Of a stretch of 64,000 nucleotides of DNA, positions 36,254-45,346 are shown piece after piece. This DNA comes from Maritimibacter sp. HL-12. Lineage in GTDB: Bacteria > Pseudomonadota > Alphaproteobacteria > Rhodobacterales > Rhodobacteraceae. The stretch lies in contig NZ_FXBQ01000001.1 of the NCBI RefSeq assembly GCF_900177545.1, forward strand, positions 744,001 to 808,000, in the 5' to 3' direction. The translations under genes were made by a program, and so were the position numbers. The notes under the pieces were generated by a model that saw nothing but the letters and a program-made list of their open reading frames with translations, had not been told where the DNA came from and searched no databases. Position 1 is the stretch's first letter, and the number at the start of each line of letters is the position of its first letter.

Positions 36254-36874
36254 TCAGCGGTAGAAGTGATGCACCCCGATCGAGGCCGTCCGGTCAAACT
36301 TGCGCGACCAACTCGGCGCAACCGCGTCGGTGTGGTAGAACAGCGCCCCATTGGTCAGGTTGCGCGGCGCGCCATCGAGCATCACCCGGGCCACCTTGCC
36401 CACCCGCGCAAAGGCGTCGGGGTTGGAGACATGTTCGGGCCGACCGTCACAGGTATAGGTGAACTGGCAGGCATAGCGCTTGCCGGTGCCCTGTTGGATC
36501 ACGCCGCAGACGCTGTCGGGATATTGGGCGGAATCGACCCGGTTCAGGATCACCTCCGCCACCGCAAAGAGCCCCTTCGCATTTTCCCCCCGGGCCTCGA
36601 AATAGAGCGCCTCGGCAAGGCAGCGCCATTGATCGCCGCCATTGGCCACCGGCTGGCCGGAGATCCAGGTCTCCGATTGCAGGGCTGCCGCCTTCGACGT
36701 GGGATTGACCGATGCGAGCCGGGCGATCCGGGTTGCCCCGACCCCGGCGCGCGCCACGCGTTCGCTGTCGAGAAGCTGCGCAACCAGAGCCTCGGGCGCT
36801 CCGCGACCCTCCGCAAGCGCTGATGACGTGAAAATACCCAGCGCAGCAAACGCGCCCAGAACGATCCGTCTCAT
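36254..36874 (-). CDS. Cell wall hydrolase, SleB (Hydrolase_2) family
   Basis: A 206-aa exported protein with signal peptide (IVLGAFAALGIFTSSALA). The SleB-type catalytic domain covers about 85-206: CLAEALYFEARGENAKGLFAVAEVILNRV, where the E in ALYFEARGE is the expected catalytic acid, then CGVIQQG and CQFTYTCDG with paired cysteines. The family comprises lytic transglycosylases/amidases first described in spore germination but common in non-sporing alphaproteobacteria, where it remodels peptidoglycan. Its upstream region has striking palindromes. Confidence 0.9.
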   Translation of the reverse strand: MRRIVLGAFAALGIFTSSALAEGRGAPEALVAQLLDSERVARAGVGATRIARLASVNPTSKAAALQSETWISGQPVANGGDQWRCLAEALYFEARGENAKGLFAVAEVILNRVDSAQYPDSVCGVIQQGTGKRYACQFTYTCDGRPEHVSNPDAFARVGKVARVMLDGAPRNLTNGALFYHTDAVAPSWSRKFDRTASIGVHHFYR

Positions 36875-36928
36875 CTTTCCCCCCCAGTCGGTCCGGAGCG
36901 TTTCCCTTGGGCAAGTTTCTACCGCACG

Positions 36929-36954
36929 GCTGGAAATTAGTCCATAATTTCAGC
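36929..36954. promoter_or_regulatory. Inverted repeat upstream of the SleB-type gene
   Basis: GCTGgAAATTA (36929-36939) and TAATTTCAGC (36945-36954) form an almost perfect dyad with one bulged base and a 5-bp centre, 55-80 bp before the start. It is AT-rich in a GC-rich genome, so it may overlap the promoter or be an operator. Confidence 0.4.
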
Positions 36955-36982
36955 AACTTATCGCGCTGAAATAGCATGCCCA

Positions 36983-37016
36983 CACTACATGTAGTGGCAC
37001 CCTGCAAGATCTAGTG
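36983..37016. promoter_or_regulatory. Perfect 14-bp palindrome plus a 20-bp-spaced half copy
   Basis: CACTACATGTAGTG at 36983-36996 is perfectly palindromic. A second site at 37003-37016 (TGCAAGATCTAGTG) keeps the right half. Centre-to-centre spacing is 20 bp, about two helical turns. The form resembles NrdR-box consensus (aCwAtATaTwGt), though no ribonucleotide reductase gene is nearby. It lies about 110-140 bp upstream of the SleB-type gene. Confidence 0.45.
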
Positions 37017-37042
37017 GCCTGTTACCGCTATCGCCCGGGGCC

Positions 37043-39628
37043 TCAATACATCCGCGGCGGGCGCACTGCGCCGCGTTCGGCGATGCTGAGATGCGCCGCA
37101 GCGAGCCGCGCCACCGGCACCCGGAACGGCGAGCAGGAGACGTAATCAAACCCCGCCGCGCGGCAGAAGGCGATCGACTCGGGGTTGCCGCCGTGCTCAC
37201 CGCAGATCGAGAGCGTGATCGCCGGGTTGCCCGCGCGCCCACGCTCGGCACCGATGGTCAGAAGCTCGCCGACGCCCTCCGCATCGAGGACGTGAAACGG
37301 GTCTTCCGCGTAGACGCCCTGGCTCACGTACTGGCTCATGAACCGCCCGGCATCGTCACGCGAGAGACCATAGGTCATCTGGGTCAGGTCATTGGTGCCG
37401 AAGCTGAGAAAGGCGGTATGCGGCGCGATTTCGCCCGCCCTCAGCGCGGCACGCGGGGTTTCCACCATCACGCCGAGAAGGTAGTCGAACTCCGCTCCGC
37501 GCTCGATGCGGACCGCCGCCGCCACGGCGTCGATCCGAGCCTTCACGATTTCCACTTCGCGCCGGGCCGAAACCAGCGGGATCATGATTTCCGGCACCAC
37601 CACCGCCCCTTCCCGCGCGACCTCGACCACGGCCTCGAAGATTGCCCGCGCCTGCATGTCGTAGATTTCGGGCACCGTCAGGCCGAGCCGTACGCCGCGC
37701 ATCCCGAGCATCGGGTTGAACTCGGAGAGCGCCTCGGCGCGGCGGGTCACGTCCGAGACCGGCAGATCGAGCGCCTCGGCCAGCTCGCGCAAGCCTTCAC
37801 GCCCTTGCGGCAGGAATTCGTGCAGCGGCAGATCGAAAAGCCTGATCGTCACCGGCATGTCGGCCATGATCGAGAACAACTCGATGAAGTCGGCGCGCTG
37901 CATCGGCAGGATTCGGTCGAGGATCGAACGGCGATCCTCGGCGTCGTCGGCAAAGATCATCTCGCGCATGGCGAGCAGCCGGTCCTCGGCGAAAAACATG
38001 TGCTCGGTGCGGGCAAGACCGATCCCCTCGGCCTGGAACATATGTGCCTTGCGGGCGTCTTCCGGCGTATCGGCATTGGCGCGCACACCGATGTCGCGCG
38101 CCGCATCAGCCCAGGCCAGCAGGGTGGCGAAGTTTTCGCCCAGCGCGGGGGCCAGCATCGGCGCGGCGCCGGCGAGGGCATGGCCGCGGGTTCCGTCGAT
38201 GGTGATCACGTCGCCCTCGCGCAGCACCCGGCCGTCGGGCAGCGTCAAGGTGCCCGCCTTGAGATCGAGCGTGATGTCGGAGGCCCCGACGACGCAGGGC
38301 AGTCCGAGGCCGCGCGCGATCACCGCGGCGTGGCTCGTCACCCCGCCGCGCTCGGTGAGCACGGCGCGCGCGGCATGCATCCCCCGGATGTCTTCCGGCG
38401 TCGTTTCGCGGCGCACAAGGATCGTGTCCTCGTCCTGCGCCGCCATCGCCTGCGCCGCGCGGGAGGAAAACACCACCCGCCCCGTCGCGCCCCCCGGCGA
38501 GGCGGGAATGCCCCGCAAGATCACGTCGCGCGCGCCTTCCGGATCGACCTGGCTGTGCAGGAGTTCCGGCAAGGAACGCGGCGGCACGCGCAGCACCGCC
38601 TCATCCTCGGAGATGATCCCGTCCTTCGCCAGCGCCACCGCGATCCTCAGGTTGGCGCGCGGATTGCGCGCCACGCGCACGGCGTCGAGGATGAACAGCC
38701 GCTCGTTCTCGACGGTGAACTCGATCTGCATTTCCTCGCGCAGCCGGGTGCGGGCGAGATCGCCGTAGCGCAGGAGATCGGCCCAGACCTCGGGCAGAAC
38801 TTCCTCGATCGAGCCGCCGCGCGGATCGGCGGCGAGATAGAGGATCGCGCCGCCGCCCTCCTTGGCGTTGAGCGCGTCGCGCCCCTGCGCCTGGCACATG
38901 TAGCGGCCGCGTATTTCGCGCTGGCCGGTGGTGCCGTTGACGAACTGGATCACGCCCGATCCCGACACCCCGTTGCCGACGCCGAGCGCCATCTTCTGGA
39001 CAACGAGCCCGAGGCCGGCGTCCGCCGGCGCGCCCTTGGCTTCGCGCAGAAGCCGGGCGGTGGTGCCCTCCCATGCCCGCGCCATCGAGCGCAGAACCTC
39101 GCCAAGCTGGCGCTTCGGGTCTTGCGGAAACCGCTCATCGGTTTCGGCCTCGTAGGCCGCGAGCGCGCGCGCCAGCGCCTGCGCCGTGGGGGTGGCGACG
39201 GTTTCGAACTCGTCGGCATCCAGCCGGGCGACGTGCACGGCGAAGGACTGGATGAAGCGCAGATAGAGCGCATTGGCCGCCGCCTCGCCGTGGCTCTCGG
39301 CCAGCCGGGCGTGCAGCGCATCGTTCATGCCGATGTTGAGAATAGCGCCGGGCCCGCCCCAGTCGGGCACCTGCGACGACGGGCGCACGGAGACCAGAGG
39401 ATCCGGTCCGAGCCGCGCCAGCATGGCGTCGAGATCGGGCATCTCGCCGGTTGAAAGCGCGTGCACCGCGTCGAAATCGAGCGCCAGCGTGCGCGGCACC
39501 GGCATGTCGAGCCGAATCAACCGCTGCAGGCATTTTGCCCGCCCGCCATGCCGCTCGGCACTGATCGCCGCCGTTGGGGTGATCTCGTCGAACCCGGTGG
39601 ACCCCGATGGACCTTTGTCTTTCTGCAC
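37043..39628 (-). CDS. Divergent pyruvate, phosphate dikinase-like PEP-utilising enzyme
   Basis: 861 aa from a GTG start at 39628 (AAAGGAGTT upstream); earlier in-frame starts lack a ribosome site. The domain order follows PPDK: an ATP-grasp-like N-terminus, the phosphohistidine domain with LTERGGVTSHAAVIARGL (His acceptor), and the PEP/pyruvate TIM barrel with GIGLARTEHMF, NPMLGMRGVRLG, SFGTNDLTQMTYG and ICGEHGGNPESIAF. The N-terminal segment LVSVRPSSQVPDWGGPGAILNIG replaces the usual VSVRSGAxxSMPGMMDTVLNLG, and the LLGGKGANLAEM-type motif is replaced by HGGRAKCLQRL. It may be a paralogue with altered nucleotide use; direction of reaction unknown. Confidence 0.85.
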   Translation of the reverse strand: MQKDKGPSGSTGFDEITPTAAISAERHGGRAKCLQRLIRLDMPVPRTLALDFDAVHALSTGEMPDLDAMLARLGPDPLVSVRPSSQVPDWGGPGAILNIGMNDALHARLAESHGEAAANALYLRFIQSFAVHVARLDADEFETVATPTAQALARALAAYEAETDERFPQDPKRQLGEVLRSMARAWEGTTARLLREAKGAPADAGLGLVVQKMALGVGNGVSGSGVIQFVNGTTGQREIRGRYMCQAQGRDALNAKEGGGAILYLAADPRGGSIEEVLPEVWADLLRYGDLARTRLREEMQIEFTVENERLFILDAVRVARNPRANLRIAVALAKDGIISEDEAVLRVPPRSLPELLHSQVDPEGARDVILRGIPASPGGATGRVVFSSRAAQAMAAQDEDTILVRRETTPEDIRGMHAARAVLTERGGVTSHAAVIARGLGLPCVVGASDITLDLKAGTLTLPDGRVLREGDVITIDGTRGHALAGAAPMLAPALGENFATLLAWADAARDIGVRANADTPEDARKAHMFQAEGIGLARTEHMFFAEDRLLAMREMIFADDAEDRRSILDRILPMQRADFIELFSIMADMPVTIRLFDLPLHEFLPQGREGLRELAEALDLPVSDVTRRAEALSEFNPMLGMRGVRLGLTVPEIYDMQARAIFEAVVEVAREGAVVVPEIMIPLVSARREVEIVKARIDAVAAAVRIERGAEFDYLLGVMVETPRAALRAGEIAPHTAFLSFGTNDLTQMTYGLSRDDAGRFMSQYVSQGVYAEDPFHVLDAEGVGELLTIGAERGRAGNPAITLSICGEHGGNPESIAFCRAAGFDYVSCSPFRVPVARLAAAHLSIAERGAVRPPRMY

Positions 39629-39748
39629 CGCAGCAACTCCTTTGAGCCGAAGATAGCGTTCAACGCCGGTCTGACAAGCCACCAATCCCGGCAAGGATGC
39701 GACGGCCTGCGACAAAATTACCCCGGGGCGGACCTGGGGGTGGCGCGG

Positions 39749-40687
39749 TCAGCCGAGGACCGCGAGCAGGATGTTGAGCGTCACGAAGGCCGCCATGGTC
39801 GCGCCAAGCTGGGCGATGGAAGCAAGGCCCTCGTGGCCGACTTCCTGCGCAAAGACCGCGTAGATCGTGAACATCGGCACCGCCGCCGAGACGATCACCG
39901 CAAGGCGCAGATCGCCGGTGAGGCCGACGCCGAGCGCGCCGAGCGCGAGCACGGCGAGGAAGGTGAAGGCGGGCTGGACCAGCAGCTTTCCGGCCATGAT
40001 CTGCCCGGCGAGCGCGCGGTTGCCGCGTATCTCGATCCCTGCGAGCGACCCGCCGATGACAATGAGCGCAAGCGCCGCGGCGGAGGCGGCGAGCAGGCCG
40101 ACGAGGCGATCGACCGGGCCGGGCAAACTGATGCCCGTGAGCGATACTGCAAGGCCAAGCAGCATCCCGATCACCATCGGGCGGCGGATCACGCCTGTGA
40201 GCACACGCCAGACCTTGACCATGGGATGGCCCTGCCCCGCCGGTTTGCCCAGTTCGAGGATCACCAGCGCCAGCGGCACGATCACCACGTTCTCCACCAG
40301 CATGTTCATCGCGAGGATCAACCCGGCCTGATCGGGCAGCAGGATCAACATGAGCGGATAGCCGACGAAGCCGGAATTCGGGCAGGACGCACCCATCACC
40401 GCCACGCCGCGCCGGGCCGGATCGGTGCTGGCGGAAAACCACAGGAAAGCAACCAGCATCGTCGCCAGTGCCCCGGCGAGATAGACGCTCATGTAGGCGA
40501 GGTTGAACACCTCGCGCGCGGGCCGCGAAGCCACCGCGGAGAAGATCAGCGCAGGCAACGCGATGTTCATCACGTAAGCGCCGAAAACGCGCATGTCTGC
40601 GGGTTTGAAAACGCCTTTCCAAACCAGCCCGTAACCGAGCACGACCATGGCGAAGATCGGGAAGGTGATCGAGAAAACGGTGAGCAT
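39749..40687 (-). CDS. AEC (auxin efflux carrier) family transporter
   Basis: A 312-aa membrane protein with about ten TM helices. N-terminal FSITFPIFAMVVLGYGLVWKG and ASCPNSGFVGYPLMLILL (the conserved N-x-G-F/Y-x-G-Y/I-P motif) identify the AEC family. Members in bacteria move small organic acids such as malate or malonate; substrate cannot be read from sequence. The ATG at 40687 follows AAGAAGGGTG. Confidence 0.88.
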   Translation of the reverse strand: MLTVFSITFPIFAMVVLGYGLVWKGVFKPADMRVFGAYVMNIALPALIFSAVASRPAREVFNLAYMSVYLAGALATMLVAFLWFSASTDPARRGVAVMGASCPNSGFVGYPLMLILLPDQAGLILAMNMLVENVVIVPLALVILELGKPAGQGHPMVKVWRVLTGVIRRPMVIGMLLGLAVSLTGISLPGPVDRLVGLLAASAAALALIVIGGSLAGIEIRGNRALAGQIMAGKLLVQPAFTFLAVLALGALGVGLTGDLRLAVIVSAAVPMFTIYAVFAQEVGHEGLASIAQLGATMAAFVTLNILLAVLG

Positions 40688-40771
40688 CAGCACCCTTCTT
40701 GCGAAACCGCCGCGACGGCGGCCCCCGCAGCCGTCGCCTGCGGGCCGGTGCCCACGCTCTGCGGCGGATAA

Positions 40772-41872
40772 TCAGCCGATCCGGCCACGCGGCCCCTCGC
40801 CCACCTGCGCGCGGTGCAGGAGCAGGTGATCGAGCACCACGCAGGCCGCCATAGCCTCGCCCACGGGAACGGCGCGGATGCCGACGCAGGGGTCATGCCG
40901 GCCCTTGGTGACGATCTCGGCGGGCTCCCCGGCGCGGGTGATCGTCTTGCGCGGGGTGAGGATCGAGCTTGTTGGCTTCACCGCGAAACGCACCACGATA
41001 TCCTGCCCGGTGGAGATCCCACCAAGGATGCCGCCTGCGTGGTTCGAGCTGAACACCGGCCCATCCGGACCCATGGCGATCTCGTCGGCGTTCTCCTCGC
41101 CGGTCAGCATCGCGGCCTGCATCCCCTCGCCGATCTCCACGCCCTTCACCGCGTTGATACTCATCATCGCGGCGGCAAGGTCGGTATCGAGCTTGGCATA
41201 GACCGGTGCGCCGAGCCCGGCGGGCGCACCGCGCACCACCACCTCGATCACCGCGCCGACGGAACTGCCGGCCTTGCGCAGCGCATCGAGGTAGCCCGCC
41301 CAGGATTCCGCCGCCTTTTGGTCGGGCGTCCAGAACGGGTTGCGCTCGATCTCGTCCCAGTCAAAGCGCGCCCGGTCGATCTCGTGAATGCCCATACGGG
41401 TCATGTAGCCCCGGATCTCGACCTCCGGTGCCAAGGCCTTCAGCACCTCCCGCGCCACGCCGCCCGCGGCCACCCGCGCGGCGGTTTCGCGCGCCGAGGA
41501 GCGCCCGCCGCCGCGTGGATCGCGGATGCCGTACTTGAGCCAATAGGTGATGTCGGCATGACCCGGGCGGAACTTCTCGGCGATGTCACCGTAATCCTTC
41601 GAGCGCTGATCGGTGTTCTCGATCATGAGCTGGACAGGCGTGCCGGTGGTTTCGCCCTCGTAGACGCCCGACAGGATGCGTACTTCGTCGGCTTCGCGCC
41701 GCTGGGTGGTAAACTTGTTCTGACCGGGCTTGCGTCGGTCGAGCCAGTGCTGGAGCATCACAGCATCCAGCTTCACCCCGGGCGGCACGCCATCGACCGT
41801 GGCCCCGAGCGCGGGTCCGTGGCTTTCGCCCCATGTGGTCACACGGAAGACATGTCCGAAGCTGTTCATCAT
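40772..41872 (-). CDS. aroC: Chorismate synthase
   Basis: Last step of the shikimate trunk: 1,4-elimination of phosphate from EPSP, needing reduced FMN. 366 aa, full length. Signatures: [51 protein letters not shown] and [16 protein letters not shown]. Start at the first of two tandem ATGs (41872) with AAGGGAG upstream. Divergent from the TPP-riboswitch thiBPQ unit. Confidence 0.97.
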   Translation of the reverse strand: MMNSFGHVFRVTTWGESHGPALGATVDGVPPGVKLDAVMLQHWLDRRKPGQNKFTTQRREADEVRILSGVYEGETTGTPVQLMIENTDQRSKDYGDIAEKFRPGHADITYWLKYGIRDPRGGGRSSARETAARVAAGGVAREVLKALAPEVEIRGYMTRMGIHEIDRARFDWDEIERNPFWTPDQKAAESWAGYLDALRKAGSSVGAVIEVVVRGAPAGLGAPVYAKLDTDLAAAMMSINAVKGVEIGEGMQAAMLTGEENADEIAMGPDGPVFSSNHAGGILGGISTGQDIVVRFAVKPTSSILTPRKTITRAGEPAEIVTKGRHDPCVGIRAVPVGEAMAACVVLDHLLLHRAQVGEGPRGRIG

Positions 41873-41945
41873 GGCCGGGCTCCCTTCGCAAAACCGTGTA
41901 GGGGTTTGGCCTTGCAGGGGCAAGCGTTGAGGCATAGGTTTGGTA

Positions 41946-42034
41946 CCACCTCGGGGTGCCGCGAGTTTTCTCGCGGCTGAGATGCGCAAGTGAACCCGTT
42001 GAACCTGAACCGGTTAGGACCGGCGGAGGGAAGG
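41946..42034 (+). promoter_or_regulatory. TPP riboswitch (THI element)
   Basis: The two diagnostic blocks are clear: TCGGGGTGCC...GCGGCTGAGATG (including the CTGAGA core) and ACCCGTTGAACCTGAACCGG followed by TTAGGACCGGCGGAGGGAA. They match the thi-box consensus for thiamine-pyrophosphate sensing. The element sits 47 bp before thiB. A sequence downstream, TCATCCT at 42041-42047, is perfectly complementary to AGGATGA (42073-42079) in the thiB ribosome site, suggesting translational control. Confidence 0.95.
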
Positions 42035-42080
42035 TCAGGATCATCCTACCGGAACGCCGCCCGCCCGTATGGAGGATGAC

Positions 42081-43070
42081 ATGAAAGCACTCACCATCGC
42101 AGCGGGACTATCCACCTTGGCCAGCGTGGCCATGGCGGAAACCCCCGTGCTCACGATCTACACCTACGACAGTTTCGTTGCCGAATGGGGCCCCGGCCCG
42201 GCGGTGGAGGCCGCCTTCGAGGAAACCTGCGACTGCGATCTGCAATTCGTCTCGGTCGGCGACGGTGCCGAGATTCTCGCGCGGTTGCGGCTGGAAGGCG
42301 CGCGCAGCCCGGCCGATATCGCCCTCGGCCTCGATACCAACCTGACGGCCGCAGCGAGCGAAACCGGGCTGTTTGCGCCCGCCCAGATCGACACGCCCGC
42401 GCTCGACCTGCCGATCGCGTGGAACGACGATACCTTCATCCCCTTCGATTGGGGCTGGTTCGCCTTCGTCTACGACAAGGAAAACGTGCCCGAGCCGCCA
42501 AGCTCCTTCGAGGATCTCATCGCCTCGGACCACTCGCTGCTGATCCAGGACCCGCGCTCCTCGACCCCCGGCCTCGGGTTGCTGCTCTGGATGAAATCGG
42601 TCTACGGCGACGAGGCCGCCGATGCTTGGGCGCGGCTGAACCCGCAGATCGTGACGGTCACCAAGGGCTGGACGGAGGCCTACGGCATGTTCCTCGAAGG
42701 CGAGGCCGACATGGTGCTGTCCTACACAACGTCGCCGGCCTATCACCTGATCGCCGAGGACGATGACAGCAAGTCGGCGGCGGCCTTCGACGAAGGCAAT
42801 TACCTGCAAATCGAGGTGGCGGCGAAGCTCGCCAGCAGCGATCAGCCGGACCTCGCCGACGACTTCCTCGAATTCATGCTGTCGGACGCCTTCCAGGCGC
42901 TGATCCCGGAAACCAACTGGATGTATCCGGCGGTGACCCCGGAGGGCGGCTTGCCCGAGGGATTCGAGACGCTGGCAAAGCCCGACACCTCGTTGCTCTA
43001 CCTCGGCGATGAGGCCCGCGAAATGCGCGACGAAGCCCTGGCGGAATGGCTCGCAGCCTCGGCCCGCTGA
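42081..43070 (+). CDS. thiB: Thiamine ABC transporter substrate-binding protein
   Basis: A 329-aa periplasmic binding protein for thiamine/TMP/TPP. Signal peptide (MKALTIAAGLSTLASVAMAE) then LTIYTYDSFVAEWGPGP, the hallmark ThiB start; GLDTNLTAAA, PFDWGWFAFVYDKE, GLGLLLWMKSVYG and SYTTSPAYHLIAE follow the family. The ATG at 42081 is preceded by GGAGGATGAC; the ATG at 42069 is too close to the riboswitch and lacks a site. First gene of thiBPQ. Confidence 0.96.
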   Translation: MKALTIAAGLSTLASVAMAETPVLTIYTYDSFVAEWGPGPAVEAAFEETCDCDLQFVSVGDGAEILARLRLEGARSPADIALGLDTNLTAAASETGLFAPAQIDTPALDLPIAWNDDTFIPFDWGWFAFVYDKENVPEPPSSFEDLIASDHSLLIQDPRSSTPGLGLLLWMKSVYGDEAADAWARLNPQIVTVTKGWTEAYGMFLEGEADMVLSYTTSPAYHLIAEDDDSKSAAAFDEGNYLQIEVAAKLASSDQPDLADDFLEFMLSDAFQALIPETNWMYPAVTPEGGLPEGFETLAKPDTSLLYLGDEAREMRDEALAEWLAASAR

Positions 43071-44608
43071 GCCGCGCCGACGTCACGGGGGCGGCTGCGC
43101 TCGCCCTCGTGCTCGCGCTGGTGCTGGGCACGCTCGTGGCGGTGACGCTGCGGGCAGAAGCGGCCGCCGGCCTCGGCCCCGCCGACTGGGCCGCGATCCG
43201 CTTCACGCTGGTGCAGGCCACGCTGTCGGCGGCGCTCTCGGTGGCGCTCGCCGTGCCGGTGGCGCGGGCCTTGGCGCGCCGCCGCTTTCCCGGCCGGAGC
43301 GTGTTGATCACGCTGCTCGGCGCGCCCTTCATCCTGCCGGTCATCGTGGCGGTGCTCGGGCTCATCGCGGTGTTCGGCCGCGCCGGGATTTTCAGCACCG
43401 CGCTGGGCTGGCTCGGGCTGGAGCCGATCTCGATCTACGGCTTTCACGGCGTGGTCATCGCGCATGTGTTCTTCAACCTGCCGCTCGCCACGCGGCTGAT
43501 CCTGCAAGGCTGGCTGGCGATGCCCGCCGAACGCTTCCGGCTCGCGGCCTCGCTCGGCTTTGCCCCCGCCGACATCGCCCGCACGCTGGAGCGTCCGATG
43601 CTGCGGCAGGTTCTGCCCGGGGCCTTCCTCGTGATCTTCCTGCTGTGTCTCACCAGTTTTGCCGTGGCCCTCACGCTGGGGGGCGGGCCTGGTGCGACAA
43701 CGATCGAGCTGGCGATCTACCAGGCCTTTCGCTTCGATTTCGATCTCGGCAAGGCGGCGCTTCTGGCGCTGGTGCAGGTCGGCGTGGCGGGTGCCGCCGC
43801 GATTATCGCGCTGCGCGTGAGCCTGCCTGAAGGTTCCGGCGCTGGGCTTGACCGGGCGGTAACACGGTGGGACGCCGCCACCCCGCTCCTGCGGATCCAG
43901 GACGCCGCGCTGATCGGTCTTGCCGCGCTCTTTCTGATCCTGCCGCTCGCGATGATCGCGCGCGACGGGCTCCCCACGCTTTTGCACCTGCCTGCCTCGG
44001 TCGGCTGGGCGGCGCTGCGCTCGCTGGCCGTGGCGCTGGCCTCGGCTGCATTGACGCTCGCGCTCGCCCTGCCGATTGCCGCCCTCGCCCAGCACCGCCG
44101 CTCGAAGCTCGCCGAGGGGATCGGCACGCTCACCATCGCCGCTTCGCCGCTGGTGATCGGCACCGGGCTGTTCATCCTGCTGTTTCCCTTCGTCGATCCC
44201 TCTCGCCTTGCGCTGCCGGTGACGGCGCTTGTCAACGCGGTGATGGCACTGCCCTTCGCGTTGCGTGCATTGATGCCGGCGCTGAGCCAGGTCGAGGCCG
44301 ATTTCGGGCAACTCGCGGACGGGCTCGGGATGACCGGGTGGGCGCGGCTGCGCCACCTCTGGCTGCCACGCCTGCGCCGTCCGCTCGGCTTTGCCACTGG
44401 CCTTGCGGCCGCGCTCAGCATGGGCGATCTCGGGGTCGTGGCAATGTTTGCCGCGCCCGACGAGGGCACCTTGCCGCTCACGCTCTACCGGCTGATGGCG
44501 GCCTACCGGATGGACCTTGCAGCCGGGGCGGCGCTGGTTCTGCTGGCGCTCTCGCTCGCGCTGTTCTGGATCTTCGACCGGGGAGGCCGTCTCGATGCTG
44601 ACGCTTGA
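43046..44608 (+). CDS. thiP: Thiamine ABC transporter permease
   Basis: A 520-aa inner-membrane permease with two fused binding-protein-dependent transport domains and about 12 TM helices. EAA-type loops are visible twice: ERFRLAASLGFAPADIARTLE and VEADFGQLADGLGMTGWARLR. It overlaps thiB by 25 bp and thiQ by 14 bp, so the three are translationally linked. Confidence 0.94.
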   Translation: MARSLGPLSRADVTGAAALALVLALVLGTLVAVTLRAEAAAGLGPADWAAIRFTLVQATLSAALSVALAVPVARALARRRFPGRSVLITLLGAPFILPVIVAVLGLIAVFGRAGIFSTALGWLGLEPISIYGFHGVVIAHVFFNLPLATRLILQGWLAMPAERFRLAASLGFAPADIARTLERPMLRQVLPGAFLVIFLLCLTSFAVALTLGGGPGATTIELAIYQAFRFDFDLGKAALLALVQVGVAGAAAIIALRVSLPEGSGAGLDRAVTRWDAATPLLRIQDAALIGLAALFLILPLAMIARDGLPTLLHLPASVGWAALRSLAVALASAALTLALALPIAALAQHRRSKLAEGIGTLTIAASPLVIGTGLFILLFPFVDPSRLALPVTALVNAVMALPFALRALMPALSQVEADFGQLADGLGMTGWARLRHLWLPRLRRPLGFATGLAAALSMGDLGVVAMFAAPDEGTLPLTLYRLMAAYRMDLAAGAALVLLALSLALFWIFDRGGRLDADA

Positions 44609-45296
44609 CCATGTGCTTGTGCAATGGGGCGACTGGAAACTGCGGGCCGACTTCCGCATCGAGCGCGGCGCGCGGGTTGCCGTGCTCGGCCCTTCCGGGG
44701 CAGGGAAATCGACCCTGCTGGCCGCGATTGCCGGGTTTCAACCACTGGCTGCGGGCCGCGTCCTGTGGGACGGCGCCGACATCACGCCGCTGCCCCCGGC
44801 GTCGCGGCCGGTTTCGATCCTGTTCCAGGACAACAACCTGTTTCCGCACCTGACCGCCGCCCAGAATGTCGGTCTGGGTTTGCGGCCCGACCTGAGGCTC
44901 GACAAGGCGCAGCACATAGCGGTGGAGGAGGCGCTGGACCGGGTTGGGCTGGAGGGCCTCGCGGCGCGCAAGCCCGGTCAGCTTTCCGGCGGACAGGCCG
45001 CGCGGGTCGCGCTTGCGCGCGCTCTGTTGCGCCGCAAACCGCTGATGCTGCTCGATGAACCTTTCGGCGCACTGGGCCCGGCCCTGCGGGTCGAAATGCT
45101 GGCGCTCGTGGCGGAGATCGTACGCGAAACCGGCGCGACGCTGCTCACCGTCAGCCACGAACCCGCAGACGCAAAGGCGCTGGCCGACGGGGTGATCCTT
45201 GTCGCGGATGGCGCGGCGCATCCGCCGGTGCCGACGTCGGAAATATTCGCCGATCCGCCGGAGGCGCTGCGCGACTATCTTGGCCAACCGGGCTGA
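44595..45296 (+). CDS. thiQ: Thiamine ABC transporter ATP-binding protein
   Basis: A 233-aa ABC ATPase: Walker A GPSGAGKST (32-40), Q-loop LFQDNNLFPHLT, signature LSGGQ (130-134) and Walker B LMLLDEPFGAL (D154, E155). The ATG at 44595 gives the MLTLDHVLVQW start common to ThiQ; GGGAGGC is upstream inside thiP. Last gene of the riboswitch-controlled operon. Confidence 0.94.
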   Translation: MLTLDHVLVQWGDWKLRADFRIERGARVAVLGPSGAGKSTLLAAIAGFQPLAAGRVLWDGADITPLPPASRPVSILFQDNNLFPHLTAAQNVGLGLRPDLRLDKAQHIAVEEALDRVGLEGLAARKPGQLSGGQAARVALARALLRRKPLMLLDEPFGALGPALRVEMLALVAEIVRETGATLLTVSHEPADAKALADGVILVADGAAHPPVPTSEIFADPPEALRDYLGQPG

Positions 45297-45301
45297 AACG
45301 A

Positions 45302-45327
45302 AAAGGGCGCTCCGAAGAGCGCCCTTT
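45302..45327 (-). terminator. Intrinsic terminator of petABC (also usable for thiBPQ)
   Basis: An 11-bp perfect stem AAAGGGCGCTC / GAGCGCCCTTT. Read on the minus strand the loop is TTCG, a very stable tetraloop, and a TTTTCGTTT tract follows, fitting termination of the bc1 operon. On the plus strand only the TTT within the stem follows, so it may terminate thiQ less efficiently. Confidence 0.85.
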
Positions 45328-45346
45328 CCCGATTCTCAAAGCCCGA

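Noticed and set aside
37091-39454. 787-codon plus-strand frame opposite the PPDK-like gene
   Set aside because: Shadow frame; the minus-strand protein has intact catalytic motifs.
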